A stretch of 64,000 bases of DNA from Epiperipatus broadwayi (Eukaryota > Onychophora > Udeonychophora > Euonychophora > Peripatidae), in the NCBI GenBank assembly GCA_028023455.1, contig JAQFVV010013286.1:1-64000 (forward strand), in the 5' to 3' direction. The notes beneath the pieces were generated by a model. The model did no database searches and was not told the origin of the DNA. It saw only the letters and a program-made list of their open reading frames with translations. Made by a program: the position numbers and the translations under genes. Shown here in pieces: positions 37,301 through 48,530 of this stretch (its first letter is position 1; each line of letters begins with the position of its first letter).

Positions 37301-38690
37301 TATTCATCTCTTCTTTAAAGGTTAAAATTGCTAATGTGGAATTATATTGACTGTATGAACGTAAAGTTTATAATGAATAGTATAAAATTTATAAGAATTT
37401 ATGGATTCATGTATGGTTTAATTTTATATTTGTGAAAACTACCTAAAACAGCAGATAAGTCTTATAAATGAGTTATAATCAATGAATTAATGAATTGCCA
37501 TATTTTTTGTGAAACTCTAGCTGAACATTATAAAATTGACTTGAAGTAATGGTTCAATAAATTGCTACATATTATATTAGTGGAATGTTATTTAAAATCT
37601 TGGATATTCTTGTAAAGCTAAATTAACCAATGGATTAATATTTGTGTGATACTGCAGTGACTACAGGAATTGAAAAGATAAAGGATTTATATTCACTGGT
37701 ATTATACCTTTGTAAATACAGAGATGTTATAATGTATGAGACTTACTGCTTTAAATGGATTAATTGCTATGTCAATGCATGCAGGCAGACAAATAAATAG
37801 TTGTTGATTTGTTAAAGGCTTTGGAGATTCAATATTAATAAATTTCTGCTATAAAATCTCAGCCTTCACAATTAATTATACCCTTATCTGGATTAGATGC
37901 GTTGAATGCATCTTTGTGGAATTTATCACTTTATAGAAATACCAAATAATATTTACATACAGTAGGAAGAATTAAAAGAGCACCTGGACAAAATTTCTCA
38001 TATGTTTTGTTAATGACTGTAGATAGTTAGTTAACTTGTTTAATGAATTTAATATTTTTAAATTATTATTATTATAGTTTAATAAAATTTGTCCAGGAAA
38101 AAAATATCATAAGGAAGGCAGAAGTAATAACTTATATTTATTAGGGAAATCAGATAAATGTGTGTATTTATGATTCTATTATGTATTGCTACAACACAGT
38201 TAATGGTTAACATCTCATATGTTTTATTGATACCTTAAATCAACCTCATGTTTTTCTATAATAAAAGATACCTAGAATAAACAATTAAACAGTTATAAGG
38301 TTACTCTTCTTATTTTTCCCAAGAGGTATTCATGTGAGTTATTTATTTATTTTTTTTCCAATTTTATGTACCCGTTTTCTTCTATTGGTGCAACTTTATT
38401 AATTAATGTTTTCAGCACCTCTACAATTATGTTTATAATATTCTATTCATTATCAGATGATTGCTCGTATGATTAAGTCAAACAATTGGTATATTTATAA
38501 TAAAAATTATACATGGATAAACCTGAAAAATATATCTATAACCCATGAAAATATCCACCTTTATTGTTAAAATGAGCTTGCCTTGACAACAGTTTGAAAT
38601 TGTTGGTTGTTATTGTATTGCTATTGAGATTGTCTAAGTGTTGACTGGTTTTTAATATCAATATCTATCTATCTCTCTCTATATATATAT
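34383..38690. other. 4.3 kb of AT-rich sequence, no gene seen
   Basis: Frames at 35073-35303 and 35410-35592 are short and without motif. The second (MQINMILHHWKLQCHK) has a more even base composition than its neighbours, but no family could be named. The stretch ends in a short ATCT/CT/TA microsatellite at about 38660-38690. Confidence 0.5.
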
Positions 38691-40628
38691 TGTAACGGAA
38701 TATAATATTCCGTTACATTATTTTAAAATGAAAATAAAACGATCATAAATAAAAATTGATTTATTAAAAATAAAAAAACTTAAAAACTGAAAATTAAAAG
38801 TTGTTTAATATATATATTGTCACGCAGATGGAAAACTTAAACTATTTTAAGAAAAAGTATTTAAAAGTATTTTTTGTTGTAAAAAAAAAAAAAAAAAGTA
38901 AAAAAATAAAGATTGATATTTTAAAAATAGAAATAATGTTGATTTCTATAATCTTAGAAAATGGAAATGATTGTCTTATTAATTAAATAAATGTTCGAAA
39001 GCAAGCTGGCCCTTGAGGCATTTAAAATAAATTAAGTGGTCAGATAAGAAAATACAAAGAAATTAAATGATCAATGCAAGCATGAAAATGACAGCATGGA
39101 CCATAACTGAAATACGAAAGGATTAGTGACGTCTGGCTCATTGAATCCTAAGATTTGATGATAAGAGGCTAAGAAAAATATAAAAGCCAAATGATTGTTA
39201 TAATTGTTATTTGAGAGCTGACTATGAATATATCATTATAACTAGCTATATTGCAGATTTTCACGATGTGGAAGTCTGCAATAAATTTAATTTTCTGGAC
39301 AACCAGCTGAGGCCTATTGATGACAGTCCCTGACCAAATGCATGGCAAGTAGCGGTTTCATTTCAAAGAAGGACAAAATCTACGAAAGTGATCACGAAGA
39401 TGGACTCCTAAATCTATTCAATCCGTAAAGTATGAACTCTTGTGTCTATCTAATAAGAACTTTTCTAAAATTGCAATGAATTAATAGCTGAAAATAAGAA
39501 CTCTTATCTGACTTAAAGAATGCAAATTCAATTATTAATACTTTTTATATAGATGTTTAAGCAATCATTTCCATTTCTTTTTTTTTGTGTGTGTGTGTTA
39601 TGTTTTAACTAAAATGTATTTTAATTTAAGTTGGGGTGGATAGCTATATAGATTCGTTAAATTCGTTTATGTTTATTTTAAAGGGTTAATTTCAGGCTAT
39701 TTGTTTCGTAGTTAGGACAATGCTCATGGAGGGATATATGGGTGTTTATATCAATGTAATGTGAAGCATGTTTGGCATACAGGGCAACATGCCCAACTGA
39801 ATGCATGACCCAAAGAGGCAGTCATATCATTAAAATGGTCACAGACGTATTTCCTGCATCATTAACCCCTTCTAGCTCTATGGACAGGGATTTATAAGTT
39901 GGCAGAAAGACCACTCTCCCCCATACGTAGCACTCTTTAAAAAATTATATACATGATTCCTTAGTCAGACAGATGCACTTTCCTGTTCTGGACACGGATC
40001 ATTTCCTTCAAATAATATCACGCTGTCAGATGCACATTCCTGTCGGGGTGGTTTTATGCTAGTATCTTCATATTACATTGGTTGCAAATATATATCTGGA
40101 AGCTGACCTTGGGTTGGCTACGAACTTTTAGTCTGAGATTGAATGAATGTTCTGATAAGTTTTTAAGTGGAAAAAATTCTATGTAGCCTATCTATACTCA
40201 ACATGCTAAAGTAAAATATAATTTAAATATCCATCTGTGCGGTCTATTTAAAATAGTAATTTAAATTTAAAAAAATTAATGTTAAAATCTAAGAATAAAT
40301 TTATTCCTCAATTTTAAATATGCATTAATAAAATCTATTTGTGTGTTAATTACTGGCAGTGGCTCTTTTTATTTTATTGTTTTAAATATTAATATATTTT
40401 GAGAATCTAAATCTATTAAAACTTATAAAAATGTTTAAATCTCTGCTACTCTATGAGCTAGTGACATTGGGAAAACGGTCAGAATAATATATATATAAAT
40501 TTTTTTTGAATCTTAACTTATGTATCTGCCTACTATATAAATTTTTCTAGGTTCAAATGCCTAGATGGCGCCCTCGTATGGCAGATACGTTGAAGGCTCA
40601 TTCAGTGACCATTAATATATATATATAT
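38691..40628 (+). mobile_element. LTR-like element start with terminal palindrome and R repeat
   Basis: Directly after a TA run the sequence starts with a 27-bp near-perfect palindrome, TGTAACGGAA(7 nt)TTCCGTTACA, at 38691-38717. The minus-strand start of the 1.1-kb LTR-like repeats (4614 reading down) has the same layout: TGTAACGA, hairpin, then ATTGTTTT. At the far end 40205-40620 matches the interior of that first element. A second TA run with TGTAAC follows at 40629. Together this suggests a relative of the 0.5-4.6 kb element in opposite orientation, lacking an obvious second LTR. No coding motif was found between 38.7 and 40.2 kb. Confidence 0.5.
40205..40620 (+). repeat. Dispersed repeat R, copy 3
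   Basis: Homologous to 2385-2830 on the opposite strand, including AATTACTGGCAGTGGCT and ATGAGCTAGTGACAT. The hairpin is best preserved here: GTATCTGCC at 40522-40530 and GGCAGATAC at 40580-40588, with AGGTTCAAATGCC (B-box-like) and GATGGCGCCC in the loop. Confidence 0.65.
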
Positions 40629-41010
40629 TGTAACAGTCATTATGAACATGATCATGCATGATATCTGCTAATTTTTGTAACATATTTGTTTTTATGGGTA
40701 CTTTTGTATGAATGAAGATGATGATTTCAATTATGCTAGATATCAATATTTATATTTTAATTCTATCTGCATTCTGGGTTCCAGAAAAAATCATGTTCAA
40801 GTAATTATACTGCAGAAGTTGACAATAGTAATTTTGGCTTCATAAGTTTATTATGTTTTATGAAATAGCAGGATAAATTATTTATTTATTACCTCTATTC
40901 ATTATTCTTGAAAAGAGATGTATTTGCATATTATGTATACATTAGCCAAATCAAAGTTAGTTATATTGATATAATAAAGAAAACATAGGTTTATGAATAA
41001 TATTAATATG
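40629..41010. other. AT-rich sequence, no gene seen
   Basis: Begins with TGTAACAG at the edge of a TA run. No other feature was recognised before the Penelope-like frame. Confidence 0.4.
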
Positions 41011-41556
41011 CTAATATAAGAAAAGATTACATTTTGTTAGATAAATAAATAATTTGCTGAACATTGTTTTCAATCTGGAAGAAAGGGGGGGGTAATCACA
41101 GTACTTCAGCTTGTCAGTCCAACTGGTGTTAATATTGAAGAAAACTTGATCTTGACAATTGCTGGTTAATACGTAAATATGTAATTTACTGGTTGATATA
41201 TAAATACCTAATTTACATATACTGTTTCTGGACAAGGCTATGCAGGATTCATTTTTGAGTATCACACGGGTGGTTATTGGCAACAAACCAGGCTTCTTTA
41301 ATTTTCTTTCCTTTTTGTTGTACTCAGCACAAACTATTTTGATGTTCCATGGATTAAAATCATGGCCAGAATTCAATTGGTGCTCAAGAAACACTGTCTT
41401 TGAATTGGGATCATTTTTTGTGTGAGAGCATATATATATGTTGATACGAAGATTTTCACAGGTTGCATATAGGGCATATCTTGCAGGTTCATCCATGTTA
41501 AAAAAAATTAAATATTGATATACCAACATTTCAACTTGATCACACAAGTTATCCAT
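41011..41556 (-). pseudogene. Penelope-like element C-terminal (GIY-YIG region) relic
   Basis: A 181-codon minus-strand frame, the longest non-microsatellite frame in the window. Residues about 50-110 read KTVFLEHQLNSGHDF, then NIKIV and NKKERKLKKP, then NNES-like KNESCIALSR. This resembles the end of Penelope-like polyproteins, where a GIY-YIG nuclease is followed by an H-x-L-x-x-GH-x-F motif, a basic R/K-rich block and a final N-N-G-x-x-LS segment. The reverse transcriptase and the GIY and YIG residues were not found in or beside the frame, and the last 60 residues look like AT-rich noise. The resemblance is from pattern memory, not a search. A chance frame is the alternative. Confidence 0.5.
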
Positions 41557-41700
41557 TGGGTGATAAAAGGTAGAAAGATGGTCGTAGAGGCGCTACAATC
41601 ACAGATTTAAAAAAAAAAAAGTTAAAGTTCCACCAATAGCAAAAATGTTAATTTAAGAATGTTTTTTAAAAAATCTTTCCAAATAGGAGGAAGTTTGCAA

Positions 41701-41756
41701 GTTTGTATATATCATCTCGCTTATTGATATCAATAAGTGAGATGATACATGCAAAC
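41701..41756. repeat. Near-perfect palindrome
   Basis: The core 41711-41746 (36 bp, centre TTATTGATATCAATAA) is palindromic except for one mismatched pair, and the symmetry continues imperfectly to GTTTG/CAAAC at 41701 and 41756. No coding or repeat context was identified. Confidence 0.85.
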
Positions 41757-42077
41757 TGTATATCTGTATTGTAAACTTTGAATTTATTCTATCAGTTATA
41801 TTTGTTGTGAGATTAAGTATATACTTACTCAACCTATATTGTTATTACCATAAGTTGGATAACAGACACACAGTGTCCTCCAAAAACATTTATATAAATG
41901 TGTAGATAATAACTCTTGATGGCTTATCTTCAGGATCAGAACTCAACATGTGTGTGAGTGATAATGATTTTAATTTTAAAAGAGGATGTATTTATAATAT
42001 ATTTTTTCACTTTTTTCAATACAATTAACTGCTCATCTCTTTTTGCATCAACACAAACAAATTATAAAGATTTTTAA

Positions 42078-42190
<113 letters not shown>

Positions 42191-42234
42191 AATGTCTAGG
42201 TTAATATACATTATAACTGTATTTCAATATTATA

Positions 42235-42677
42235 CATTCAACTTGTATCCTGACCACCCCTCTTCTTTGTATTTAAATGGACATATTAAGATCCTACATA
42301 TGAGGGGCCAGATTGATTTAAGATCAATATGAGTATGATTATAATATTGGCGTCATCAAGGACTTTGAGCATTCCATCATCAGATTTTCAGTGGTATCAA
42401 TTGCTGAAGAGTTGAAGAGTGGAAAGGATTGAAGCCTGTCCATTAAAGTTTGTAGATTTGCTATCTTAATGTAAAATTGAGTACTGATTATATATATGTG
42501 TGTGTGGGTGAGATGGTCACCCGTACCAACTGATGAGTGGTGGTTTAACATGAACTGCATAGATTGGAGATCATTTATCTTTTTCTCATGTATGTGGTCA
42601 TGTGTATCAGTTATATTGGATAGAGTGGACAATTGTAGGGAGCTTGAAAGTCTGGGTTCAAATCCCTTTTAATTACA
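42235..42677 (+). mobile_element. Family P retroposon, single arm, 40-bp flanking repeats
   Basis: A plus-strand right arm only. It contains GACTTTGAGCATTCCATCA, GATTGAAGCCTGTCCATTA, GTACCAACTGATGAG and a tRNA-like 3' end with A-box-like GGATAGAGTGGA (42618-42629) and B-box GGGTTCAAATCCC (42654-42666). This is the clearest pair of boxes in the family. Flanks 42195-42234 and 42678-42717 are direct repeats of 40 bp with one mismatch, much longer than the 12-13 bp beside other copies. Confidence 0.85.
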
Positions 42678-42717
42678 TCTAGGTTAATATACATTATAAT
42701 TGTATTTCAATATTATA

Positions 42718-43020
42718 TATATAAAGAAAAATAAATTTTTAACATGTAACAAATATAAAGTTGCAGATAAAAAATAAATATCTTCTTGGGTCATATAATA
42801 TTAAGATCATATATTATCCCTTTAACTTCATAATTCAATAAAGTCAGCAAGTGTCCTGATGGTTAGATCAACCACAGCTGAGAGTTCATTTAAAAACATG
42901 GTTCATTTTTGTTTTCAAAAATACCCCACTTATTATTCAAAACCATTCCATACTGACAAATCCAGGGATAGTTTCCTCAGTTTCCAATTTCATTGATTCA
43001 GTTCCAATCATCTTCGAACA
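42718..43020. other. No gene seen; downstream of exon-like segment
   Basis: AT-rich sequence. The right part (42880-43020) still has better-than-background open frames on the minus strand (see the next entry). Confidence 0.4.
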
Positions 43021-43032
43021 CATAGACGAGAT

Positions 43033-43184
43033 TTATGGATTCATAAATAGCTTTAGAAAAGCTGGAAGGAGAATTCCAGGCCGTTGATTAAATTTGCAAT
43101 TATATAACGAGTTTTGGTTTACTGCAGGAAGGAAAAAATTGCATCCAACCAGTCGTGGCTCGCAGTTGGTCTGCGTTATTGTCT
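43033..43184 (-). pseudogene. Unrecognised coding-like segment, possible terminal exon
   Basis: On the minus strand, a T8 tract plus AG (43185-43194) precedes an open stretch of about 50 codons ending in TAA at 43033-43035. It starts TITQTNCEPRLVGCNFFLP and ends AFLKLFMNP. The same strand in another frame reads WNSPSSFSKAIYESINLVY and continues past 43033 with few stops. Composition is more balanced than the neighbourhood. WNS followed by P could be the tail of a LINE protein (a WNSLP-type block), which would make this a transposon relic. A host last exon is the alternative. Neither is shown. Confidence 0.3.
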
Positions 43185-43194
43185 CTAAAAAAAA

Positions 43195-44284
43195 TTTAAT
43201 ATAAATAAGCTAGTTGAGATATTCAATCATGACTTAATTGAGTTCTAATGAATATATTTATCAATTAATTTAAATTAAAATCAATTTAGATTTCTAATTT
43301 TTCTCATGTTTCTGTTTTATGCTTTTTACCAGTTTTATCATTTTAAATTTTAAATGAGCCGATGTTAACTTATTTAAATTATTTCAGGGCACTTTATAAG
43401 AGTATATTATTGATATCTTCTTTTCCAATCTTTTCTTTCTTGGGGGATTTTACAATTGGTTAGTTACACGAATTATAAATGATTTTACTAAATCTTTCTC
43501 CACTGAAACTAAAGATAGATTATTTTAATACTTTTTTTTTATTTTATATCTTTAACAATCTTTTATTTGAGGATTCTTAATTTGTTATCCAGCATAGAAA
43601 AGAAAAAAAATCCAATTATATATATGTATATGATTTAAAGTAAATATTTATTTAACCCCTTTTACGTTGAACATTTTATTTACCTCGCATATTTACGAAC
43701 ACTCGCGTGTTCGTTAATGTAATGGATTTAATAAATACGTAGTTAATTTTCACGTATCATTATTTCACAGTGTATATAATATTGTTCGATGAGTGTTTAT
43801 AAAGGGTGCTGAGCGGGCATTAATTTATACCGTATGAACATTTGAAATTGCTAGAATGAAATTTATATAATTGTAGATTTAAAATTGTTGCTTACTTTTT
43901 GATATATGTGATTCGTAGGTTAGCCTCGTGTTATTTTCCATCTATAATTTGTACGTGAGATTGATGTTTGTTAATACCTGTATAACTTGTGTTGTGTGAT
44001 TGATGTATGTTAATACTTGTATAACTTATATATGCAATTAGTATATGTTAACATTATAATCAGATGCTACGTTCAGACTAATTAAGGATGAATAGCAAAT
44101 AAACAATGACCAAGCAAACGTAACTCCTTTTGCCGTCAAAAATAAGATATTAACTTCAGCAAAGACCAGCAAATGTTTCTATACAAAAAATATTTTCTAT
44201 TTCCTTCTTTTACCGTTCTTCAGTCATTTAAGTAATTATAGATATTGATTATCATGATAATTTTATGCAATTGATCATTTTCCT
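43195..44284. other. AT-rich sequence with small hairpin and tandem repeat, no gene
   Basis: ACGAACAC and GTGTTCGT (about 43692-43711) form an 8-bp stem with a TCGC loop. At about 43950-44055 a unit of roughly 40 bp (GATTGATGTNTGTTAATACNTG) is repeated two to three times. Confidence 0.5.
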
Positions 44285-47200
44285 ATACTAATTGTGGCAA
44301 CGAGATTGTGTATTTGTGCAACCACAATTTTTATCCTTTATCTACATGCACAGCATTTGTAACTTCAACTTTCATTCCTTTTTTTAGTCCAAGTTCTCAA
44401 AAATTAAAAAAGCAATGAGGAAGACAGGTTTAGTAAGCATAGTAAGTGATGTTTTCTCTTGAGGCAGCATGACTACTAAGGAGTTAGATTGGATTTGTAT
44501 GTAAGAAAAGAATCTAGATAGATTACTATGCTTGAAAAGCAATAGCAAGTAGTAGTAGTAAAAGTCAAATACTATAAATCTATTTTTTTTCTAAATATAA
44601 ATACACAGAAGGTGTGAACTTTACTTGATCTAAACTCTTCAAGACTAGACTGGAGAAAACAGGTATCAAAGTAACCTTTAAGACTTAAGATCAATGTAGC
44701 TGCCATTAGTGAAACTTGTCTTCTGGAATAAAAAAGCTTAATAGAACAGGTAGATGGTTACAAATTTTCTGAAGGATAGATCAATCAGCAAAAGATAAAT
44801 GTATAGTATTGAATTTTCTGTAAAATTGAATTTAATATCTTCTATTCTTGGGGTTCCTTAATGCATGGTGGAGAAATACAGCTGGCATATTGATACCAGT
44901 ACTCATTTTATCAATATGTATGCTTCAATATAATAAAACCAGAGAATTCAGAAAAAAAAGTTTTCCTTTGCTGGATAGAATTATTAAGCAATATCATTAA
45001 AATATTCAAATTTTTGTTTTGAAGACTTGTAGATATTGGCACAAATAATAGATTTTAGACAAAAATATTGGAAATAATGGTATTGGTGCTGTAAACACAA
45101 ATGTTTTGATTGTTATTGAATTTTTGCACAACATATAATGATTACATAAAAGCTTTGATTAAATAGAAATATTACTGTACATAGATACATTCACATTCAG
45201 AATAATGGCATTTTGTTATAGCCAGGACAAGCAATACAAGATATTACATAAGCATTTACAACTATAGATTGTTGACAGATCATAGATTAGTATAAACCAT
45301 ACTTAAAATGATGATTTCATTAAAATATATTTATTCTAATCATATTTACAAGAAAATTAACATTTGTTCTTTAATAAAAGTATCTACATACTAAATTTCA
45401 ACTTATTTAACATTAAAATTGTTAATTTAGACTTTCAAGATTTCCATAATACTAAAGAATAGCCTAAAACATTATCAATCAGTGAGCATGCACTGGGATA
45501 TCAACCATTCAGTTCCACTATGTCACTATGACTCTGGTATACTGTACTGAAAGTGCTTGTCAAATTGTTCATTGTGATTAATGTTTTTTGAATTTTGATT
45601 GCTCTGTTTATCACAATTTATATGTAAAGAATAATTCTTTTAATGAGTGTATTATGGATAGAAGCAAATCTATTCTTAGGTTCTCTAAAAAGATGAATCA
45701 TAATTATTACTAGATTAAAAGAAACAGGTCACATATCCTGTTTAAAGCCAATAAACATCACAGGACTATCACTTCTTATGCTTGCTTATAACTGTTTTAA
45801 AACAAGCAAAACTCACCATACACACCACCACACACAGCAAGCCAGAACAATCAATGGATGCCAGAAGGCCTGCACATAAAATCCCCATCTAGTGCCTACT
45901 CATCCAACATCCCGAGACTAGTTATGGCTTGTGGCTTTCATCAGTGAGGAGCCTTGGATCTGAGAGCACTGCACCTAGATCTTAGGATCTAAGGCAACAC
46001 TCTAGAAATCACCTTTTATCTCCACTTAACTACAAAACTATGAGTCTTAAATTGAAAACACCTGTCCTGTTTAACAGAATAATAAATTAAATGTAAAGTT
46101 TAAAAATAAATATAGAGATTTAAAGGCTAATGTTTACTCTGTAAAGAAAGTTCAAAAATGATTGTTGGATAAAAACTGACATTGACTGACTATGGTCACT
46201 TTAAACCTTTTTTTTTAATGAGTTGAAAGCAACATATGGATTTGAAAAATCCAGCAATGGAATTCTCTGATATAATGACAATGATATCTTGAATAGATGG
46301 AAAGAATAATTTTATCATATTTTAAATAATATATAATAAGTGATTTGATGACTTTATTAATGACATAATCATTTTACCTGTCATAGAGATTCAAACATGA
46401 ATGGAAAGGCTGCAGATCCTGATGAGATACCAGAAGTTTTAAAATATACTGATGATATGCTAACTTCAAAAATATTGGAATTTTTAATGAATATATGGAC
46501 CCATGAAATTGTGTTGTCTGATCTTAATGATATCCATTGCTCAAATTTTTAAAAATAAAGGGATTAAAGACTGCAGCAATTATCATGGAATATCATTATG
46601 ATCCCTTACAACATAGATACTTTCAAGGATTTTATAAACTAGTTAGCTTCCAGTCAAAGATTAAAGGTTATCAGAGATTCAATGTGGTATTAGAGAAACA
46701 AGAAGTACTATAGGTGTGGTTTTTGTTCCCAGGAAAATGCAAAAAAAGGTCAGGAACAAAAGAATTTATATATTGCTTTTGCTTTTATTGATTTGATCAA
46801 GGCATTTGATGGCATTGTTTGAAATTATGTTGATTGGTCACCAAAGATGTAGTCATTATTTAACTATTACTAGAAATGAGAAATCTGAGGAATTTGAAAT
46901 GAAAACTGGTATTGAATAAAGATATATTTTTGCTTCAACATTGTTTCAATTTTTATGATAGAGATCTTAGGACTGTTTATAGGCAGCTTAATGAATCAGA
47001 GATAAAATGCAATACAGATTTGATAGTTTAATTTTTTTGAATCAAATAATTAAAATCAAGAACTTAATTTTCTTGGATTATGGATTTACACTATGCTAAC
47101 AATTGTGCTATTTTTCTCCAGTGTAAAAGACAAAGTATAGAATATACTTGATATTTTTAGTGCAACATATAATAATTTTGATTTAATAATTAATGTTAAA

Positions 47201-47830
47201 AAACTTTAAGTTCGTTATTGGTCAATACTGGAAGAAAAATTCTCAGCAACTTTTAGATCTAACAGTCATCAAGTCGAGAATGTAAGCTAATTGGGTAATT
47301 TTACAAATAGAAAGTTGGTTTGATATGTCAATATGCAACACCCACTGCCACTAGTTTTAACAAGTTAAAAGATAAGGTATTTCAGTACAAGTAAGTAACT
47401 ATTACAATTAAATTAGACACACTGTTAATGACATTAGAAAAGTTTTATTAAGGATGCTCTGACAAATTTTTAAAATACAATGGCAAGATTATAAGATCAA
47501 TCAATATATTTTTTACCTTTCTGGATATAATACAATAGAATCTATTATTACAGATCATACTTTTATTGGATTAGACACATGAAATGAATAAAGAGTACAA
47601 TGTTTTTTACAATTGTTTTGTTGCAAATTTGTGCATGTTTTTTTTTTGTGCCTGGTGCATTATAAAGGTTACCTAAAAGGCATTCTAAAGAAGTACAATG
47701 TCAATTGTTTTTATTGGGAAGAGGGGCAAAGAACAGAATACATTGAAGAGATGTGACTGAATATGGTGCAAAAGTATTTCATAAGAGAAAGTCTCTGCAG
47801 ATAGTGACACAAAATATAAAGTTATCTCCC
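44285..47830 (+). pseudogene. LINE relic 2, near full length (endonuclease + RT)
   Basis: Same family as the 23.7-kb relic. In broken plus-strand frames: an APE-type endonuclease from about 44640 (INVAAISETCLLE, then GNNGIGAVNTN near 45080 and LLTDHRLV near 45280). The linker and RT run from 46370 (NMNGKAADPDEIPEVLKY, then VWFLFPGKCKK and FDQGI-type remains of the IDLTKAF block). The catalytic FADD position reads YANN at 47092-47103, so both active-site Asp residues are Asn. A C-terminal tail follows at 47480-47740. Stops and frameshifts are everywhere. A family S element (45746-46064) interrupts it between the endonuclease and RT. Confidence 0.75.
45746..46064 (+). mobile_element. Family S element inserted in LINE relic 2
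   Basis: A long copy carrying tail-like sequence at its left end too: ATGCTTGCTTATAACTGTT is the complement of the 3' tail of the 61.8-kb copy. Then follow GCAAAACTCACCATAC and family blocks through GAGAGCACTGCACCTAG. TCCTGTTTAA occurs at 45736-45745 and 46065-46074, a possible 10-bp target duplication inside the LINE. Confidence 0.65.
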
Positions 47831-47957
47831 TCCCCTGAAATGAGCCAGACTGTTCTACTTAGATGTATTTGCAGCTAGCAGATTGGTTACATAGTCATCA
47901 AGTATCTTAACTCTAGTATAGTATTATTATTATTTCACATATCTTAAAACTCTAGTG

Positions 47958-48433
47958 TATTATTATTGTTGTTGTTGTCATTATTGTTGTTGTCATTATT
48001 ATTATTATTGTTGTTGTCATTGTTGTTGCTATTGTCATTGTTATTATTATTATCATTGTTGTCATTATTATTATTGTTGTTGTTTTCATTATTATTATTG
48101 TTGTTGTTGTTGACATTGTTGTTGTTGTCATTGTTATTATTATTGTTATTGTTGTATTTTATTGTTGTTGTTGTCATTGTTATTCTTATTCTTATTACTG
48201 TTGTTGTTGTTGTCATTGCTGCTGTCATTGTTATTACTATTATTATTGTTGTTGTCATTGTTATTGCTGTTGTCATTATTATTATTGTTGTTGTTGTTAT
48301 TGTTACTTTTATTATTATTGTTGTTATTGTTACTTCTATTATTATTGTTGTTGTTGTCATTGTTGCCATTGTTATTATTATTGTTGTTGTCATTATTGTT
48401 ATTATTATTGTTGTCATTGTTATTATTATTATT
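47958..48433. repeat. 476-bp ATT/GTT/GTC compound microsatellite
   Basis: Almost every triplet on the plus strand is ATT, GTT or GTC, with rare GCT, CTT and ACT. It therefore gives long artificial frames on both strands (Leu/Val/Ile one way, Asn/Thr/Asp the other). These are not genes. Variation is mostly at the first and third base of the triplet, and the period stays close to 3 over nearly the whole run. Confidence 0.95.
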
Positions 48434-48530
48434 TATAAACAAGGCAAAACTCTCCATACGGTAGTGCCACCCTGTGCCAACAGAGTAATCAATGGATGCC
48501 TGAAGGCTTGCGCATAAATCCCTATCTTGA
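48434..48530 (+). repeat. Family S fragment beside the microsatellite
   Basis: Starts AAGGCAAAACTCTCCATAC, continues AGTGCCACCCTGTG and AATCAATGGATGCC, and stops after ATCCCTATCTT. It lacks the 3' half and directly abuts the triplet repeat. Confidence 0.8.

Noticed and set aside
42880-43032. Reading TGA as Trp would give a longer open frame on the minus strand
   Set aside because: Only two TGA codons are involved, nothing else suggests a different genetic code or mitochondrial origin, and CGA-to-TGA decay explains it equally well.
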